This document shows, piece by piece, positions 54,519-63,536 of a DNA stretch of 64,000 bases. This stretch comes from Nocardia pseudobrasiliensis NBRC 108224. GTDB lineage: Bacteria > Actinomycetota > Actinomycetes > Mycobacteriales > Mycobacteriaceae. The DNA lies in NCBI RefSeq assembly GCF_001613105.1, contig NZ_BDBS01000050.1:1-64000 (forward strand). Direction: 5' to 3'. The position numbers and the translations under genes are program-made. Position 1 is the first letter of the stretch. Each line of letters starts with the position of its first letter. The notes beneath the pieces are model-generated. The model had not been told where the DNA came from and made no database searches. It was given only the letters and a program-made list of their open reading frames with translations.

Positions 54519-55729
54519 CGGTTCTCCTCCTCGGCGGCCGGTCCGCGACCCGACCAGGTCCATGCGTAGTTCGGATCCTCACAGGCCAGCGCGCCCTCGC
54601 CGAGGCCGAGCGGCCGGAAGGTGTCGACCATGACAGCCAGTTCGTCGAAGAACTCCGCGCCGATGCTGCGCTCGTAGGCGCCGGGCTGCGGGCCGTGCGC
54701 GTAGCCGCCCGGATGCACCGAGACCGAACCCTGTGTGATGCCGGATCCCCTGCGCGCCTCGTAATTTCCGCCGCAGTAGAACATGATCTCGTCGGAATCG
54801 ACATTGGAGTGGTAGTAGGGCACCGGAATCGACAGCGGGTGGTAGTCGACCTTGCGGGGTACGAAATTGCACACCACGAAGTTGTTGCCCTCGAAGGCCT
54901 GATGGGCCGGCGGCGGCTGATGGATGCGGCCGGTGATCGGCTCGAAGTTCTCGATATTGAACGTGTAGGGGTACAGGTAGCCGTCCCAGCCGACCACGTC
55001 GAAGGGATGGGTGGCATAGACCAGGCGGGTGCCCACGATCTCGCGGCCCGGGCGGTGCTTGACCAGCACCTCCACCTCGTCGCCCTCCTCGGTCCGCAAT
55101 TCGGTGGGGCCGTGGAGATCTCGTTCGCAGTACGGCGAATGCTCCAGGAACTGGCCGTATTTGGACAGATAGCGCTTCGGTGGGGCGATGTGACCGGTCG
55201 CCTCGATGGCGTACGCCTTGAGCGGCTCGCCCGCGCCCGGTCGCCAGCGATGGGTGGTCGCCCGCGGTAGCAGCACCTGATCGCCCTGGCGGACCGGCAG
55301 CGATCCGAAGACCGTGTCGACCGTGCCGGAACCGGATTCGATGTAGACCAGCTCGTCGCCGATCGCATTGCGGTACAGCGGTGATTCCCGCTGGGCCACC
55401 ACATAGGAGATGCGTACGTCGTCGTTGCCCAGAATGAGCCGGCGGCCGGTCACCACATCCGTATTCGCCGCGGTGTCCCCGGGGAACAGCTCCGGCAGCC
55501 GCAGATGCCGGTGGCGCAGTGGATGATTGGGCACCGTCTCCTGATTGGGCGGTTGCCAGGGCGTCGAATCCACGATCGCCGGTGGCAGTGCCCGGTGGTA
55601 CAGCAGTGAGGAATCGCTGGAGAAGCCCTCCTCGCCCATCAGCTCCTCGTAGTAGAGCTGCCCCTGCTCGTCGCGATGTTGGGTGTGCCGCTTCGGGGGC
55701 ACCGACCCGAGTTGCCGATAGAACGCCAT
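54515..55729 (-). CDS. hmgA: Homogentisate 1,2-dioxygenase
   Basis: An iron-dependent ring-cleaving enzyme that turns homogentisate into maleylacetoacetate. The 404-residue cupin protein has the iron-site region SVHPGGYAHGPQPGAYE and FYCGGNYEARRGSG. Its start is ATG 55729 (MAFYRQLGSVPPKRH), as in the family; the frame reaches upstream without similarity. It overlaps fahA and is downstream of a TetR gene by 135 bp. An inverted repeat in that gap may be its operator. Confidence 0.92.
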   Translation of the reverse strand: MAFYRQLGSVPPKRHTQHRDEQGQLYYEELMGEEGFSSDSSLLYHRALPPAIVDSTPWQPPNQETVPNHPLRHRHLRLPELFPGDTAANTDVVTGRRLILGNDDVRISYVVAQRESPLYRNAIGDELVYIESGSGTVDTVFGSLPVRQGDQVLLPRATTHRWRPGAGEPLKAYAIEATGHIAPPKRYLSKYGQFLEHSPYCERDLHGPTELRTEEGDEVEVLVKHRPGREIVGTRLVYATHPFDVVGWDGYLYPYTFNIENFEPITGRIHQPPPAHQAFEGNNFVVCNFVPRKVDYHPLSIPVPYYHSNVDSDEIMFYCGGNYEARRGSGITQGSVSVHPGGYAHGPQPGAYERSIGAEFFDELAVMVDTFRPLGLGEGALACEDPNYAWTWSGRGPAAEEENR

Positions 55730-55755
55730 GCCCGCTCTCCCGCCAGGTTGCTGGT

Positions 55756-55789
55756 CGGATAGATAATTTTTCTTCATCCTAGCTATCCG
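55756..55789. promoter_or_regulatory. Inverted repeat CGGATAG-N20-CTATCCG before hmgA
   Basis: CGGATAG (55756-55762) and CTATCCG (55783-55789) flank a 20-bp AT-rich centre, 27-60 bp upstream of the hmgA start. The layout suits a dimeric repressor over a promoter. Which regulator binds is unknown; the adjacent TetR gene is the first candidate. Confidence 0.4.
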
Positions 55790-55864
55790 GATTGCCCTGT
55801 CGTAAGCGCTTTCGCCATTCCAACCGGATTGTTGGTCACGAGCCCCTGCGGGCACACCAGGACT

Positions 55865-56488
55865 TCAGGCGCTACGCAACGCCCGGTACACGGCCGCACC
55901 CACGAAGGCCCCCAGATCCTCTGGGCTCCAATCACCTTCGCCCGACATCAATGTGCGCACCGCCCCCTCGCCCGCGGACACCCACAGCTCCACCAGGGCC
56001 GGAAGCTTGCGATCGGCATCCTTGGTACCCCAGGCGTGCAGCGTCGGGCGCAGTCGGCGCAGGCAGCGCTCGACGGCGAATTCGCGACCGCGGCCGAAGG
56101 AGTGGCTCACCGCCGGATCGGGATTGCCGTACAGCAGCTTCCAGGTGTCGGGCCGGGTGGCCACCGTTTCCAGCAGGGCCCGGAAACCCTCGACGAACAC
56201 CTCTTCGTCGGCCTCGACCCGGCGGCGCGGCAGCGCGTTCATGATGCCGTCGAGCAGATAGCGCTCCTCGCGGCGGATGAGCTCGTCGATGAGTTCGACG
56301 CGATCGGCATAGCAGGCGTAGACGACCGGGCGGGTGACGTTCATCCGTTCGGCGACGGCCGCGATGGTGACCGCCGCGATGCCGTCCTCGACCGCGATCC
56401 GCAATGCGGTATCGAGCACCTGCGGTCGGCGGCGTTCTGGCCCGAGGTGCTGGGCGCGCTGGCGCGGCACGGCCGGACTCGAACCCAT
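55865..56488 (-). CDS. TetR family transcriptional regulator
   Basis: A 207-residue regulator whose DNA-binding segment is TIAAVAERMNVTRPVVYACY. It is encoded upstream of hmgA-fahA on the same strand. The position suggests control of homogentisate use, although many TetR proteins regulate divergent genes, here the fadE5-like gene 224 bp away. ATG 56488 (MGSSPAVPRQ) is chosen; GTG 56494 would add two residues. Confidence 0.85.
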   Translation of the reverse strand: MGSSPAVPRQRAQHLGPERRRPQVLDTALRIAVEDGIAAVTIAAVAERMNVTRPVVYACYADRVELIDELIRREERYLLDGIMNALPRRRVEADEEVFVEGFRALLETVATRPDTWKLLYGNPDPAVSHSFGRGREFAVERCLRRLRPTLHAWGTKDADRKLPALVELWVSAGEGAVRTLMSGEGDWSPEDLGAFVGAAVYRALRSA

Positions 56489-56597
56489 GATCACAAGATA
56501 TCAGCGGCTGGAACGGGCCGGCCGACCGCTTTCAGCAAACTCGCAGCACCGAAAGGTCGCCGCCATACCCGTCTGCATTTGACCTGATGCGCCCGAT

Positions 56598-56612
56598 TTG
56601 TACAAGGTACAA
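56598..56612. promoter_or_regulatory. Perfect palindrome TTGTAC-AAG-GTACAA in the fadE5 promoter
   Basis: TTGTACAAGGTACAA is a perfect 6+3+6 inverted repeat in the 223-bp gap between the TetR gene and the fadE5-like gene, 100 bp before the latter. It is a candidate site for the adjacent TetR protein or another lipid regulator. The gap also holds CCGTACGG nearer the gene. Confidence 0.5.
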
Positions 56613-56711
56613 GGAATTCTCCTGGAGTTTCTATGCCTACGGTTGCGTAACCGAACGGCCGTACGGCAACCTCCAGGTACAACATCAACCTCACCCTGAG
56701 GAGGCCCTTCC

Positions 56712-58538
56712 GTGTCGCACTACAAGGCGAACCTTCGTGACATCGAGTTCAACTTGTTCGAAGTGCTGGGAATCGGGGCACAGCTGGATGCCGGGAACTA
56801 CGGGGATCTGGATACGGAGACCGCCCGGGGCATCCTGACCGAGGTGCTGCGACTGGCCGAGGGGCCGGTGGCCGATTCGTTCGTCGACGCCGACCGCAAT
56901 CCCATCCGGTTCGACGCCGCCAACCACGAGGTGATCGTTCCCGATCTGCTGCACAAGACGGTCGCGGCGGTCAACGAGGCGGGCTGGTCCGGGCTGGGCA
57001 TGCCCGAGGCGATGGGCGGGGTCAACGCGCCGTCGCCGCTGACCTGGGCGACGCAGGAGATGCTGGTGGCCGCGAACAACGCGGCCGCGTTCTTCAATAT
57101 GGGCCCGCTCATGCACCACGTCCTCTTCTCCGAGGGCACCGAGGAGCAGCAGCGCTGGGCTCGGCACGCGTGGGACAACCGCTGGGCCGGAACGATGGTG
57201 CTCACCGAGCCCGACGCGGGCTCCGATGTCGGCATGGGTCGTACCAAGGCGACCCAGCAGCCCGACGGCACCTGGCATATCGAGGGCGTCAAGCGCTTCA
57301 TCTCCGGCGGCGATGTCGGCGCCACGGCCGACAACATCTTCCACCTCACCCTGGCTCGGCCGGAGGGCGCGGGCCCGGGCACCAAGGGCCTGTCACTGTT
57401 CGTGGTGCCGAAGTACCTGTTCGACCGCGAGACAATGGAACTCGGCGAGCGCAACGGCGTACTGCTGACCAATCTCGAGCACAAGATGGGCATCAAGTCC
57501 TCGCCCACGGCCGAATTGACCTACGGCGGTGACAAACCCGCCGTCGGCTACCTGGTCGGCGAGGTGCACAACGGTATCGCTCAGATGTTCAAGGTGATCG
57601 AGAACGCCCGCATGATGGTCGGCGTGCTCTCGGCGGGCACGCTGTCCACCGGCTATCTGAATGCGCTGGAGTACGCCAAGACTCGCGTACAGGGCGCCGA
57701 TCTGACCCAGATGACCGATAAGACCGCGCCGCGCGTGACCATCACCCACCACCCGGACATCCGGCGCAGCCTGGCGCTGCAGAAGGCGTATTCGGAGGGT
57801 CTGCGCGCGCTGTATCTGTACTGCTCCGCCTACCAGAGCCCCGATATCGCCGAGGCCGCCTTCGGTGCGGATCCGGAACTGGCCGCGCGGGTCAACGATC
57901 TGCTGCTGCCGATCGTCAAGGGTGTCGGCTCGGAGCGGGCCTACGAGGTGTTGACCGAAACCCTGCAGACCTTCGGCGGTTCGGGTTATCTGCAGGACTA
58001 CCCGATCGAGCAGTACATCCGCGATGTGAAGATCGACTCGCTCTACGAGGGCACCACGGCCATCCAGGCGCAGGACTTCTTCTTCCGCAAGATCATTCGC
58101 GACAAGGGCGTGGCGCTGACGCATGTGGCCGGGCTGATCCAGAAGTTCGTCGATTCCGACGAGGGCGACCTCAAGGCCGAGCGGGCGCTGCTGGCGACCG
58201 CGCTGGGTGATGTGCAGGCGATGGCCGCCACGCTGTCCGGCTACCTCGTCGCCTCGCAGCAGACGCCGGAGGAGATCTACAAGGTCGGCCTGGGCTCGGT
58301 CCGATTCCTGCACGCCACAGGCGATCTCGTCATCGGCTGGCGGCTGCTCGAGCAGGCGAAGGTCGCGCTCGCGGCGCTGGACGGGCAGCCCTCGGAGAAG
58401 GATCGACTGTTCTACACCGGCAAGGTGGCAGTGGCCTCGTGGTTCGCCAAGAACCAGCTGCCGTTGCTGACCGGCGTGCGGTCGGTGCTGGCGAATCTGG
58501 ACACCGACATCATGAAGCTCGACGAAGCGGCGTTCTGA
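56712..58538 (+). CDS. fadE5: Acyl-CoA dehydrogenase, FadE5-like
   Basis: A 608-residue enzyme whose start (VSHYKANLRDIEFNLFEVLG) matches mycobacterial FadE5 (MSHYKSNVRD...) as I recall it. VLTEPDAGSDVGMG binds FAD and the catalytic Glu lies in SLYEGTTAIQAQDF. The extra C-terminal helical domain of about 150 residues is typical of FadE5, which acts on medium to long saturated acyl-CoAs. GAGGAGG stands eight bases before GTG 56712. It is transcribed alone, away from the TetR gene. Confidence 0.9.
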   Translation: MSHYKANLRDIEFNLFEVLGIGAQLDAGNYGDLDTETARGILTEVLRLAEGPVADSFVDADRNPIRFDAANHEVIVPDLLHKTVAAVNEAGWSGLGMPEAMGGVNAPSPLTWATQEMLVAANNAAAFFNMGPLMHHVLFSEGTEEQQRWARHAWDNRWAGTMVLTEPDAGSDVGMGRTKATQQPDGTWHIEGVKRFISGGDVGATADNIFHLTLARPEGAGPGTKGLSLFVVPKYLFDRETMELGERNGVLLTNLEHKMGIKSSPTAELTYGGDKPAVGYLVGEVHNGIAQMFKVIENARMMVGVLSAGTLSTGYLNALEYAKTRVQGADLTQMTDKTAPRVTITHHPDIRRSLALQKAYSEGLRALYLYCSAYQSPDIAEAAFGADPELAARVNDLLLPIVKGVGSERAYEVLTETLQTFGGSGYLQDYPIEQYIRDVKIDSLYEGTTAIQAQDFFFRKIIRDKGVALTHVAGLIQKFVDSDEGDLKAERALLATALGDVQAMAATLSGYLVASQQTPEEIYKVGLGSVRFLHATGDLVIGWRLLEQAKVALAALDGQPSEKDRLFYTGKVAVASWFAKNQLPLLTGVRSVLANLDTDIMKLDEAAF

Positions 58539-58589
58539 GTTTCTCGCGGAATCCCGGGAAGATCGGCGGATTGGGGGTACAACTACCCC

Positions 58590-59228
58590 ATGGTCTTCCC
58601 GGTGGACTTCGGCTGGCTGCAGGCATTGATCGTCGTACTGTTCGTGATCGGCCTCGCGCTGGTCGTGACGGGGCTGGTCAAGGCGCGGCGGGTCGGTTGG
58701 CGGGCCGTGGTCGGACGTGGGGCCGGGGCGCTGTCGGTATTGCTGGTGGCGGTGGTGATCCTGTGGGTCACCACGCTGCTGCAGACCTTCCTGGGCTTGA
58801 CCGGAGAGGTCAAGGCCGCGCATCTGGTCGCGAAATCCGTTGCCAACAGCCCGCATACGCTCGATATCGATCTGACGCTGTTCGGCGACGGCGACCATCC
58901 CGATCAGCATCAGACCTATCAGGTCGAGGGCGATATGTGGGTGCTGCAGGCCAATATCGTCGAGCTCGAACCGTGGGTGAACGCGCTGGGCTTCCATTCC
59001 GGGTACAAGGTGACCAGGCTCTACGGTCAGCGGCTGGACGGCGTTGCGGTGAAGCAGAATCAGATCTTCCTCAACGGCAGCGACCAGGACTTCTTCGAGG
59101 ACATGCGTAACGAGAGCTGGTACACCAAGCCGTTCGTCCGTTCGGCCTACGGCAATGCGGTGATCGCCGTCGCGGGCAACTACGACGTATTCATCTCCCG
59201 CGATGCGATCAAGACTCGCCCGGCCTAG
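58590..59228 (+). CDS. Two-helix membrane protein of unknown function
   Basis: A 212-residue protein with two transmembrane segments (about residues 9-30 and 45-67) and a 140-residue extracytoplasmic domain containing several Asp-rich turns. Proteins of this shape are often called multidrug or cation efflux proteins by automatic methods, but nothing here shows transport. It is 51 bp downstream of the fadE5-like gene on the same strand and may be co-transcribed. Confidence 0.7.
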   Translation: MVFPVDFGWLQALIVVLFVIGLALVVTGLVKARRVGWRAVVGRGAGALSVLLVAVVILWVTTLLQTFLGLTGEVKAAHLVAKSVANSPHTLDIDLTLFGDGDHPDQHQTYQVEGDMWVLQANIVELEPWVNALGFHSGYKVTRLYGQRLDGVAVKQNQIFLNGSDQDFFEDMRNESWYTKPFVRSAYGNAVIAVAGNYDVFISRDAIKTRPA

Positions 59229-59261
59229 TCGCGGAATTCGGCGATAACGACCACTTCCTTA

Positions 59262-59897
59262 TCAGTCCAGATCTGCGTCCAGTTCGGCCCACGTGATGCT
59301 GACATCCAGCGGATCACTGATCGCGACGGCAATCGGGCTATGTGACCGGAACCGAGTCTCTGCTACCACGTACTGGCCCGCGCTGTTGAGCCGCAACACT
59401 TCAATGGACTTGACGGGACCGTTGTTGTTGTCCAACTTCACGATCCAGTATTGCTCGATACCCAGATCGGCATACTCGGCTCGCTTATCGATGCAGTCGG
59501 CCGTGACGGTGCCTGGCGAGACGACTTCGATTACAAGGAGCGTGTCCGCAAACGTCGGCTTGGTCTTCCATCGGCCGCGCGGCTCCTCGATACAGCGATA
59601 GACAATGCCATCCGGCCGTCGGAAGTTGAGCGGGACGTCCGACACCAGCATGTCCAGTTCGCCGCTGGCCTTGATGCATGGTTCGTCGGCGCCGCGTTTG
59701 CGAACAGCGTCGCGTAGAGCCCTCTCGATTGCATGGGCTACGGCAACATGGTTCGGTGACGGCGACTCGCAGAATACGACGAGACCGTCCTTCGCCTCGA
59801 TTGTCCGGGACAAGTCTTCAGGCATTGCCAGGTAGGTGTCCAGATCGATCGACGGATCACCCATGCGCAGCCAGGACCAGTCGTATGCTCCGCTCAC
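59262..59897 (-). CDS. Uma2 family (DUF820) endonuclease-like protein
   Basis: A 211-residue PD-(D/E)xK-like fold protein. PDGIVYRC and LLVIEVVSPGT provide the conserved Asp and Glu of the family. Uma2 proteins are common in actinobacteria and cyanobacteria, often in many copies, and their role is unclear; nuclease activity is assumed from fold. GTG 59897 (VSGAYDWSWLRMGDPS) resembles the usual N-terminus; ATG 59864 is an alternative. It lies between a membrane gene and xthA and may be a recent arrival. Confidence 0.78.
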   Translation of the reverse strand: MSGAYDWSWLRMGDPSIDLDTYLAMPEDLSRTIEAKDGLVVFCESPSPNHVAVAHAIERALRDAVRKRGADEPCIKASGELDMLVSDVPLNFRRPDGIVYRCIEEPRGRWKTKPTFADTLLVIEVVSPGTVTADCIDKRAEYADLGIEQYWIVKLDNNNGPVKSIEVLRLNSAGQYVVAETRFRSHSPIAVAISDPLDVSITWAELDADLD

Positions 59898-59969
59898 CTG
59901 GATCAGCCTACCTACGGCAGGCGCGCGGTGGCCGCGTTCCCCGCCTGCCATGATCGTGCCCGACGCGCC

Positions 59970-60785
59970 TCATTCGGTGGTGTCCACGACGACGGGTGCG
60001 TGGTCGGATGCACCTTTACCCTTGCGTTCGTCCCGGTCGATGCGGGCGTCGGTGACGCGAGCGGCCAAAGCCGGTGAGGCGAGGATGAAGTCGATCTTCA
60101 TACCCTCTCGCCGCGGGAAGCGCAGCTGGGTGTAGTCCCAGTAGGTGTAGACGCCCGGTCCGGGGGCGAAGGGGCGCACCACATCCGAGAATCCGGTGTC
60201 GAGGATCGAACGGAACGCCTCGCGCTCCGGCTCCGACACGTGGGTCTTGCCCTCGAAGAACTCCGGGGACCACACGTCGTCGTCGGTCGGCGCGATATTC
60301 CAGTCGCCGCACAGCGCGATCTGTGCACTCGGATTCTCCGCCAGCCAGCGCGCGGTCGAAGCCCGCAGCGCCGCAAGCCATTCCAGTTTGTAGGCGTAGT
60401 GCGGATCGTGCAGCGCCCGGCCGTTGGGAATGTAGAGGCTCCACACGCGCATCCCGCCGCAGGTCGCGCCGACGGCTCGCGCTTCCACCACCGGCGCGGG
60501 CAGCAGCGAGGTCGCGGCGTCCTTGTCGAAGCCGGGCTGGCCGGGGAAGGCGATCTCGACATCGTCGAGACCGATCCGCGACGCGATCGCCACGCCGTTC
60601 CACTGACTCAGGCCGATATGCGCGACCTCGTAGCCCGCCTCTTCGAAACGCTCCGTGGGGAACTGGTCGTCACGGCATTTGGTCTCCTGCATGGCGAGTA
60701 CATCGATATCGCCGCGATCGAGCCAGGACAGCACCCGATCCAGCCGCGACCGAATCGAATTGACGTTCCACGTTGCCAAACGCAC
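59970..60785 (-). CDS. xthA: Exodeoxyribonuclease III
   Basis: An AP endonuclease and 3'-5' exonuclease of 271 residues for base-excision repair. ATWNVNSIRSRLDR, LAMQETKCRD (metal Glu), CGDWNIAPTDDD and the C-terminal GKGASDHAPV with the catalytic Asp-His are the hallmarks of the family. GTG 60785 (VRLATWNV) has GAGGG eight bases upstream and fixes the N-terminus. It lies 20 bp downstream of the acetyltransferase gene on the same strand, as in M. tuberculosis Rv0427c-Rv0428c. Confidence 0.94.
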   Translation of the reverse strand: MRLATWNVNSIRSRLDRVLSWLDRGDIDVLAMQETKCRDDQFPTERFEEAGYEVAHIGLSQWNGVAIASRIGLDDVEIAFPGQPGFDKDAATSLLPAPVVEARAVGATCGGMRVWSLYIPNGRALHDPHYAYKLEWLAALRASTARWLAENPSAQIALCGDWNIAPTDDDVWSPEFFEGKTHVSEPEREAFRSILDTGFSDVVRPFAPGPGVYTYWDYTQLRFPRREGMKIDFILASPALAARVTDARIDRDERKGKGASDHAPVVVDTTE

Positions 60786-60805
60786 AGATATACCCTCGTC
60801 ACGTT

Positions 60806-61759
60806 TCACGCCGGAGAGGCGTAGCGGTAGTGATGGTGTTCCACGAAGCCCATATCCCGATACAGCGCCAGCGCCGCGGCATTGTCCGCCTCCACCTGCA
60901 CGTAGGCGTGGGTCGCGCCGTGCCGGTGTCCCCAGCGGATCAGTTCGGCGCAAATCAGCGTGCCCAGGCCGTGGCGGCGGTGCGGGGCCGCGACGGCGAT
61001 GCAGCTCAGGCCGATCCAGCGCAGGCCGTCCGGCGCGGTGGTCAGCGCACCGCGGCCGATGGCCAGCGGATCCGGCAAACCCAGTGTGGCGAAACCCAAT
61101 TCGCCCTCGCGCACGGCCCGCAGTACCGGCACGTCCGGATTCGGCGGCGGGACGGCGACCGTATCCTCGCCGCGGAAGCGATGCAGTTCCAACCAGGCCT
61201 CGTTCGGCTCCGGTTCCACCCGCACCATCGAGGGGCCCTGGGGCAGAACGAAATTGCCGATATCGATACCGAGTACCACGGTCTCGCTCCAGGTGCGCCA
61301 GCCCGGCGGCGCGGGCGCGAGCCGGTCCGGCAGGCGCAGGCGCACGGGCAACTCGCGCGCGGCGTACCACTCGGCGACGCGCTGCAGCGTTTCCACGTGC
61401 AGCCGGGCCGGTTCGCCCATTTCGCCCAGGGGCACAGCGGAATTGGCGCGGTTGGTATAGCCGTTGCCCGCGGCAAGCAGCCAGCCGTCGAGCCAGGCGC
61501 GCTCGACTCCGGGCCAGCCGTCACATGCGGCGGCCTCCAGCGCGCGGATCTCGGCGGTGCGAATCGGCCTGGGCCCCAAGACTTTCATCGCCACGACGGC
61601 CACGGGCGGCACGGCCACGGTCTGTCCGTCGGAGGTACGCACCGTCACCGGGTCGTAGGCGATCAGTTCGCCGATCACATCGGTGAACTCGTAGCCCTGT
61701 CCGGCGGGCAGCCGGTAGCGGACCACCACGCGGCCGCCGAGCGGGAAATCGGTCGTCAC
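60806..61759 (-). CDS. GNAT family N-acetyltransferase
   Basis: A 317-residue protein. The N-terminal 60 residues form a small barrel-like domain and the C-terminal 150 hold the GNAT fold, with the acetyl-CoA loop HRRHGLGTLICAELIRWG and the final YRDMGFVEHHHYRYAS. The substrate is unknown. GTG 61759 shares GTGA with the def stop, so the two are translationally coupled, matching the order Rv0428c-Rv0429c in M. tuberculosis. Confidence 0.87.
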   Translation of the reverse strand: MTTDFPLGGRVVVRYRLPAGQGYEFTDVIGELIAYDPVTVRTSDGQTVAVPPVAVVAMKVLGPRPIRTAEIRALEAAACDGWPGVERAWLDGWLLAAGNGYTNRANSAVPLGEMGEPARLHVETLQRVAEWYAARELPVRLRLPDRLAPAPPGWRTWSETVVLGIDIGNFVLPQGPSMVRVEPEPNEAWLELHRFRGEDTVAVPPPNPDVPVLRAVREGELGFATLGLPDPLAIGRGALTTAPDGLRWIGLSCIAVAAPHRRHGLGTLICAELIRWGHRHGATHAYVQVEADNAAALALYRDMGFVEHHHYRYASPA

Positions 61760-62352
61760 TCAGCCTCGTCGTGGCCGAACGGATCCGGCACGGTGCCCGG
61801 CACCCAGCTCAGATCCGGCTTGCCCCAGCCGTTGCGCTTGATGGCCTTCTTCGCCGCGCGGGCGTTGCGGCCGATCAGCACGTCCACATAGAGGAAGCCG
61901 TCGAGATGGCCGACCTCGTGCTGCAACATGCGAGCGAAGAAGCCCTTGCCCTCGATCGTGATCGCCTTGCCGTGCTCGTCGGTGCCGGTGACGCGGGCCC
62001 AATCGGCGCGGCCGGTGGGGAACTGCTCGCCGGGGACCGACAGACAACCCTCCTCGTCATCGTCCGGATCGGGCATCGTCTCGGGGATTTCGGAGGTCTC
62101 GAGTACCGGATTGACCACTACGCCGCGCCGCTTGGCGACCTTGCCGTCCGCGGCGACATCCGGGCAGTCGTAGACGAACAGCCGCAGCCCGACGCCCACC
62201 TGATTGGCGGCCAGACCCACACCGTGCGCGGCGTCGAGGGTGTCGAACATGTCGCTGATCAGCTCGGCGAGCTCCTCCGGCGACTGGGTGACCTGTTCGG
62301 TGGGATTGTGCAGGACCGGATCACCGACGATGCGGATCGGAAGAATCGCCAT
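61756..62352 (-). CDS. def: Peptide deformylase
   Basis: The metalloenzyme removes the formyl group from new proteins. The 198 residues contain motif 1 GVGLAANQ (44-51), motif 2 EGCLS with metal ligand C103, and motif 3 QHEVGHLDG with H145 and H149; Gly replaces the usual Asp in HExDH, as in mycobacterial enzymes. ATG 62352 (MAILPIRIVGDPVLH) matches the family; the longer frame is a promoter artefact. It overlaps the acetyltransferase gene by four bases. Confidence 0.95.
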   Translation of the reverse strand: MAILPIRIVGDPVLHNPTEQVTQSPEELAELISDMFDTLDAAHGVGLAANQVGVGLRLFVYDCPDVAADGKVAKRRGVVVNPVLETSEIPETMPDPDDDEEGCLSVPGEQFPTGRADWARVTGTDEHGKAITIEGKGFFARMLQHEVGHLDGFLYVDVLIGRNARAAKKAIKRNGWGKPDLSWVPGTVPDPFGHDEAE

Positions 62353-62484
62353 GGTCACACACTGTACTGAAGGGCCTCCGACACGCCGTAGGTCGCATCT
62401 GGGAACGCGGGCATCCGTGGTTGAATGAGCGGCGACGTATAAGCACCTCAGTGTTTGGAACAAGACGTCTGGCGAGGGAGCGAT

Positions 62485-62835
62485 ATGGACAGCGCAGCGG
62501 CCCGGAATCTATCCGCAAGCGGGGACAGCTCTACCGCGGGCGAGGACACCGGGATCGCGGCACCGGCAGAGGACCAGGCCGCCGACGGACTCACCCGGCG
62601 CGAGCTCGATGTTCTCGATTTCGAGCGTAAGTGGTGGAAGTACGCGGGCGCCAAGGAAGAAGCCATTCGCGAACTGTTCGGCATGTCCGCCACCCGCTAC
62701 TACCAGGTGCTCAATGCCATTGTCGACAAGCCCGAGGCGCTGGCCGCCGATCCGATGCTGGTGAAACGGCTGCGTCGGCTTCGAGCCAGTCGGCAGAAGG
62801 CCCGAGCGGCGCGCCGCCTCGGCTTCCAAGTGTGA
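62485..62835 (+). CDS. DUF3263 family protein
   Basis: A 116-residue protein with a disordered N-terminus and a helical C-half: LTRRELDVLDFERKWWKYAG, then FGMSATRYYQVLN, which looks like a helix-turn-helix, then a basic tail RASRQKARAARRLG. A small DNA-binding protein is likely, but the role is unknown. GAGGGAG before ATG 62485 sets the start. The next gene starts within its stop (GTGA). M. tuberculosis Rv0430 is the recalled counterpart. Confidence 0.85.
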   Translation: MDSAAARNLSASGDSSTAGEDTGIAAPAEDQAADGLTRRELDVLDFERKWWKYAGAKEEAIRELFGMSATRYYQVLNAIVDKPEALAADPMLVKRLRRLRASRQKARAARRLGFQV

Positions 62836-63431
62836 CTAGGCTCGACCAGGTGAGCAATCCGAATCCGCCCTCCGGCGGACCTCCGCTACGAGCGCTTGCG
62901 ATGGTGCTGATCGCACTGGCCATCGTATTCGCGGGTCTGGGCGCGATGTCGTTGTCGAAGTCCGGCTCGGAGAGTTCGGGTTCCACCCCGCAGGGGCAGG
63001 CGCAGTCCACGGGCGCACCCAAACCGACCACGAGCGCCGCCGCGCCCGTCACGAGTTCGGCCGCCGCGCCCGCACCGACCACCACGACGCCGCCGACCAC
63101 CACCCCCGCACCCACCACCACCGCCGCCGCGCCGACAACCGCTGGGGCCGTGGACAAGTCGATCCCCGTGCGGGTGCTCAACAACGGGACCGTCGCCGGC
63201 CTGGCGGCGCGGACCGGTAGCGAGTTGTCCGCCGCGGGTTGGAATGTCACCGAGACGGCCAACTACCCCAACGGAGTTGTCCCGAAATCCACCGTCTACT
63301 ACGGGAATTCGCCGGGCGAGCAGGCCGCTGCCCGCGCGATCGCCGCCGAACTAGGGGTTTCCGCCGAACCGCGATTCGCCGGAATAGCCGACGCACCTCC
63401 CGGAATCATCGTCATCGTCACAGGTAACTGA
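62832..63431 (+). CDS. LytR C-terminal domain membrane protein
   Basis: A 199-residue protein with one transmembrane segment near residues 25-45, a Thr/Pro/Ala-rich linker of about 60 residues, and a C-terminal LytR_C domain (IPVRVLNNGTVAGLAARTGSEL ... VYYGNSPGEQAAARAIA). Such domains are thought to act at the cell envelope in glycan ligation or sensing. GTG 62832 overlaps the previous stop; GTG 62850 is an alternative. Rv0431 in M. tuberculosis has the same place beside sodC (recalled). Confidence 0.84.
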   Translation: MTRLDQVSNPNPPSGGPPLRALAMVLIALAIVFAGLGAMSLSKSGSESSGSTPQGQAQSTGAPKPTTSAAAPVTSSAAAPAPTTTTPPTTTPAPTTTAAAPTTAGAVDKSIPVRVLNNGTVAGLAARTGSELSAAGWNVTETANYPNGVVPKSTVYYGNSPGEQAAARAIAAELGVSAEPRFAGIADAPPGIIVIVTGN

Positions 63432-63536
63432 GCCCCACCGCCGATCTGGATAACGGCTCTGGCATCATCTTGTCCGGTAACGAATCTGTCCACCGTGCAT
63501 TACTCGTAAACTCGGTACTCGTAAAGGAGTTCCCCG

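Noticed and set aside
63501..63525. Two copies of TACTCGTAAA before sodC as an operator
   Set aside because: A 15-bp direct spacing without symmetry is too weak to call; it may be chance near the ribosome site.
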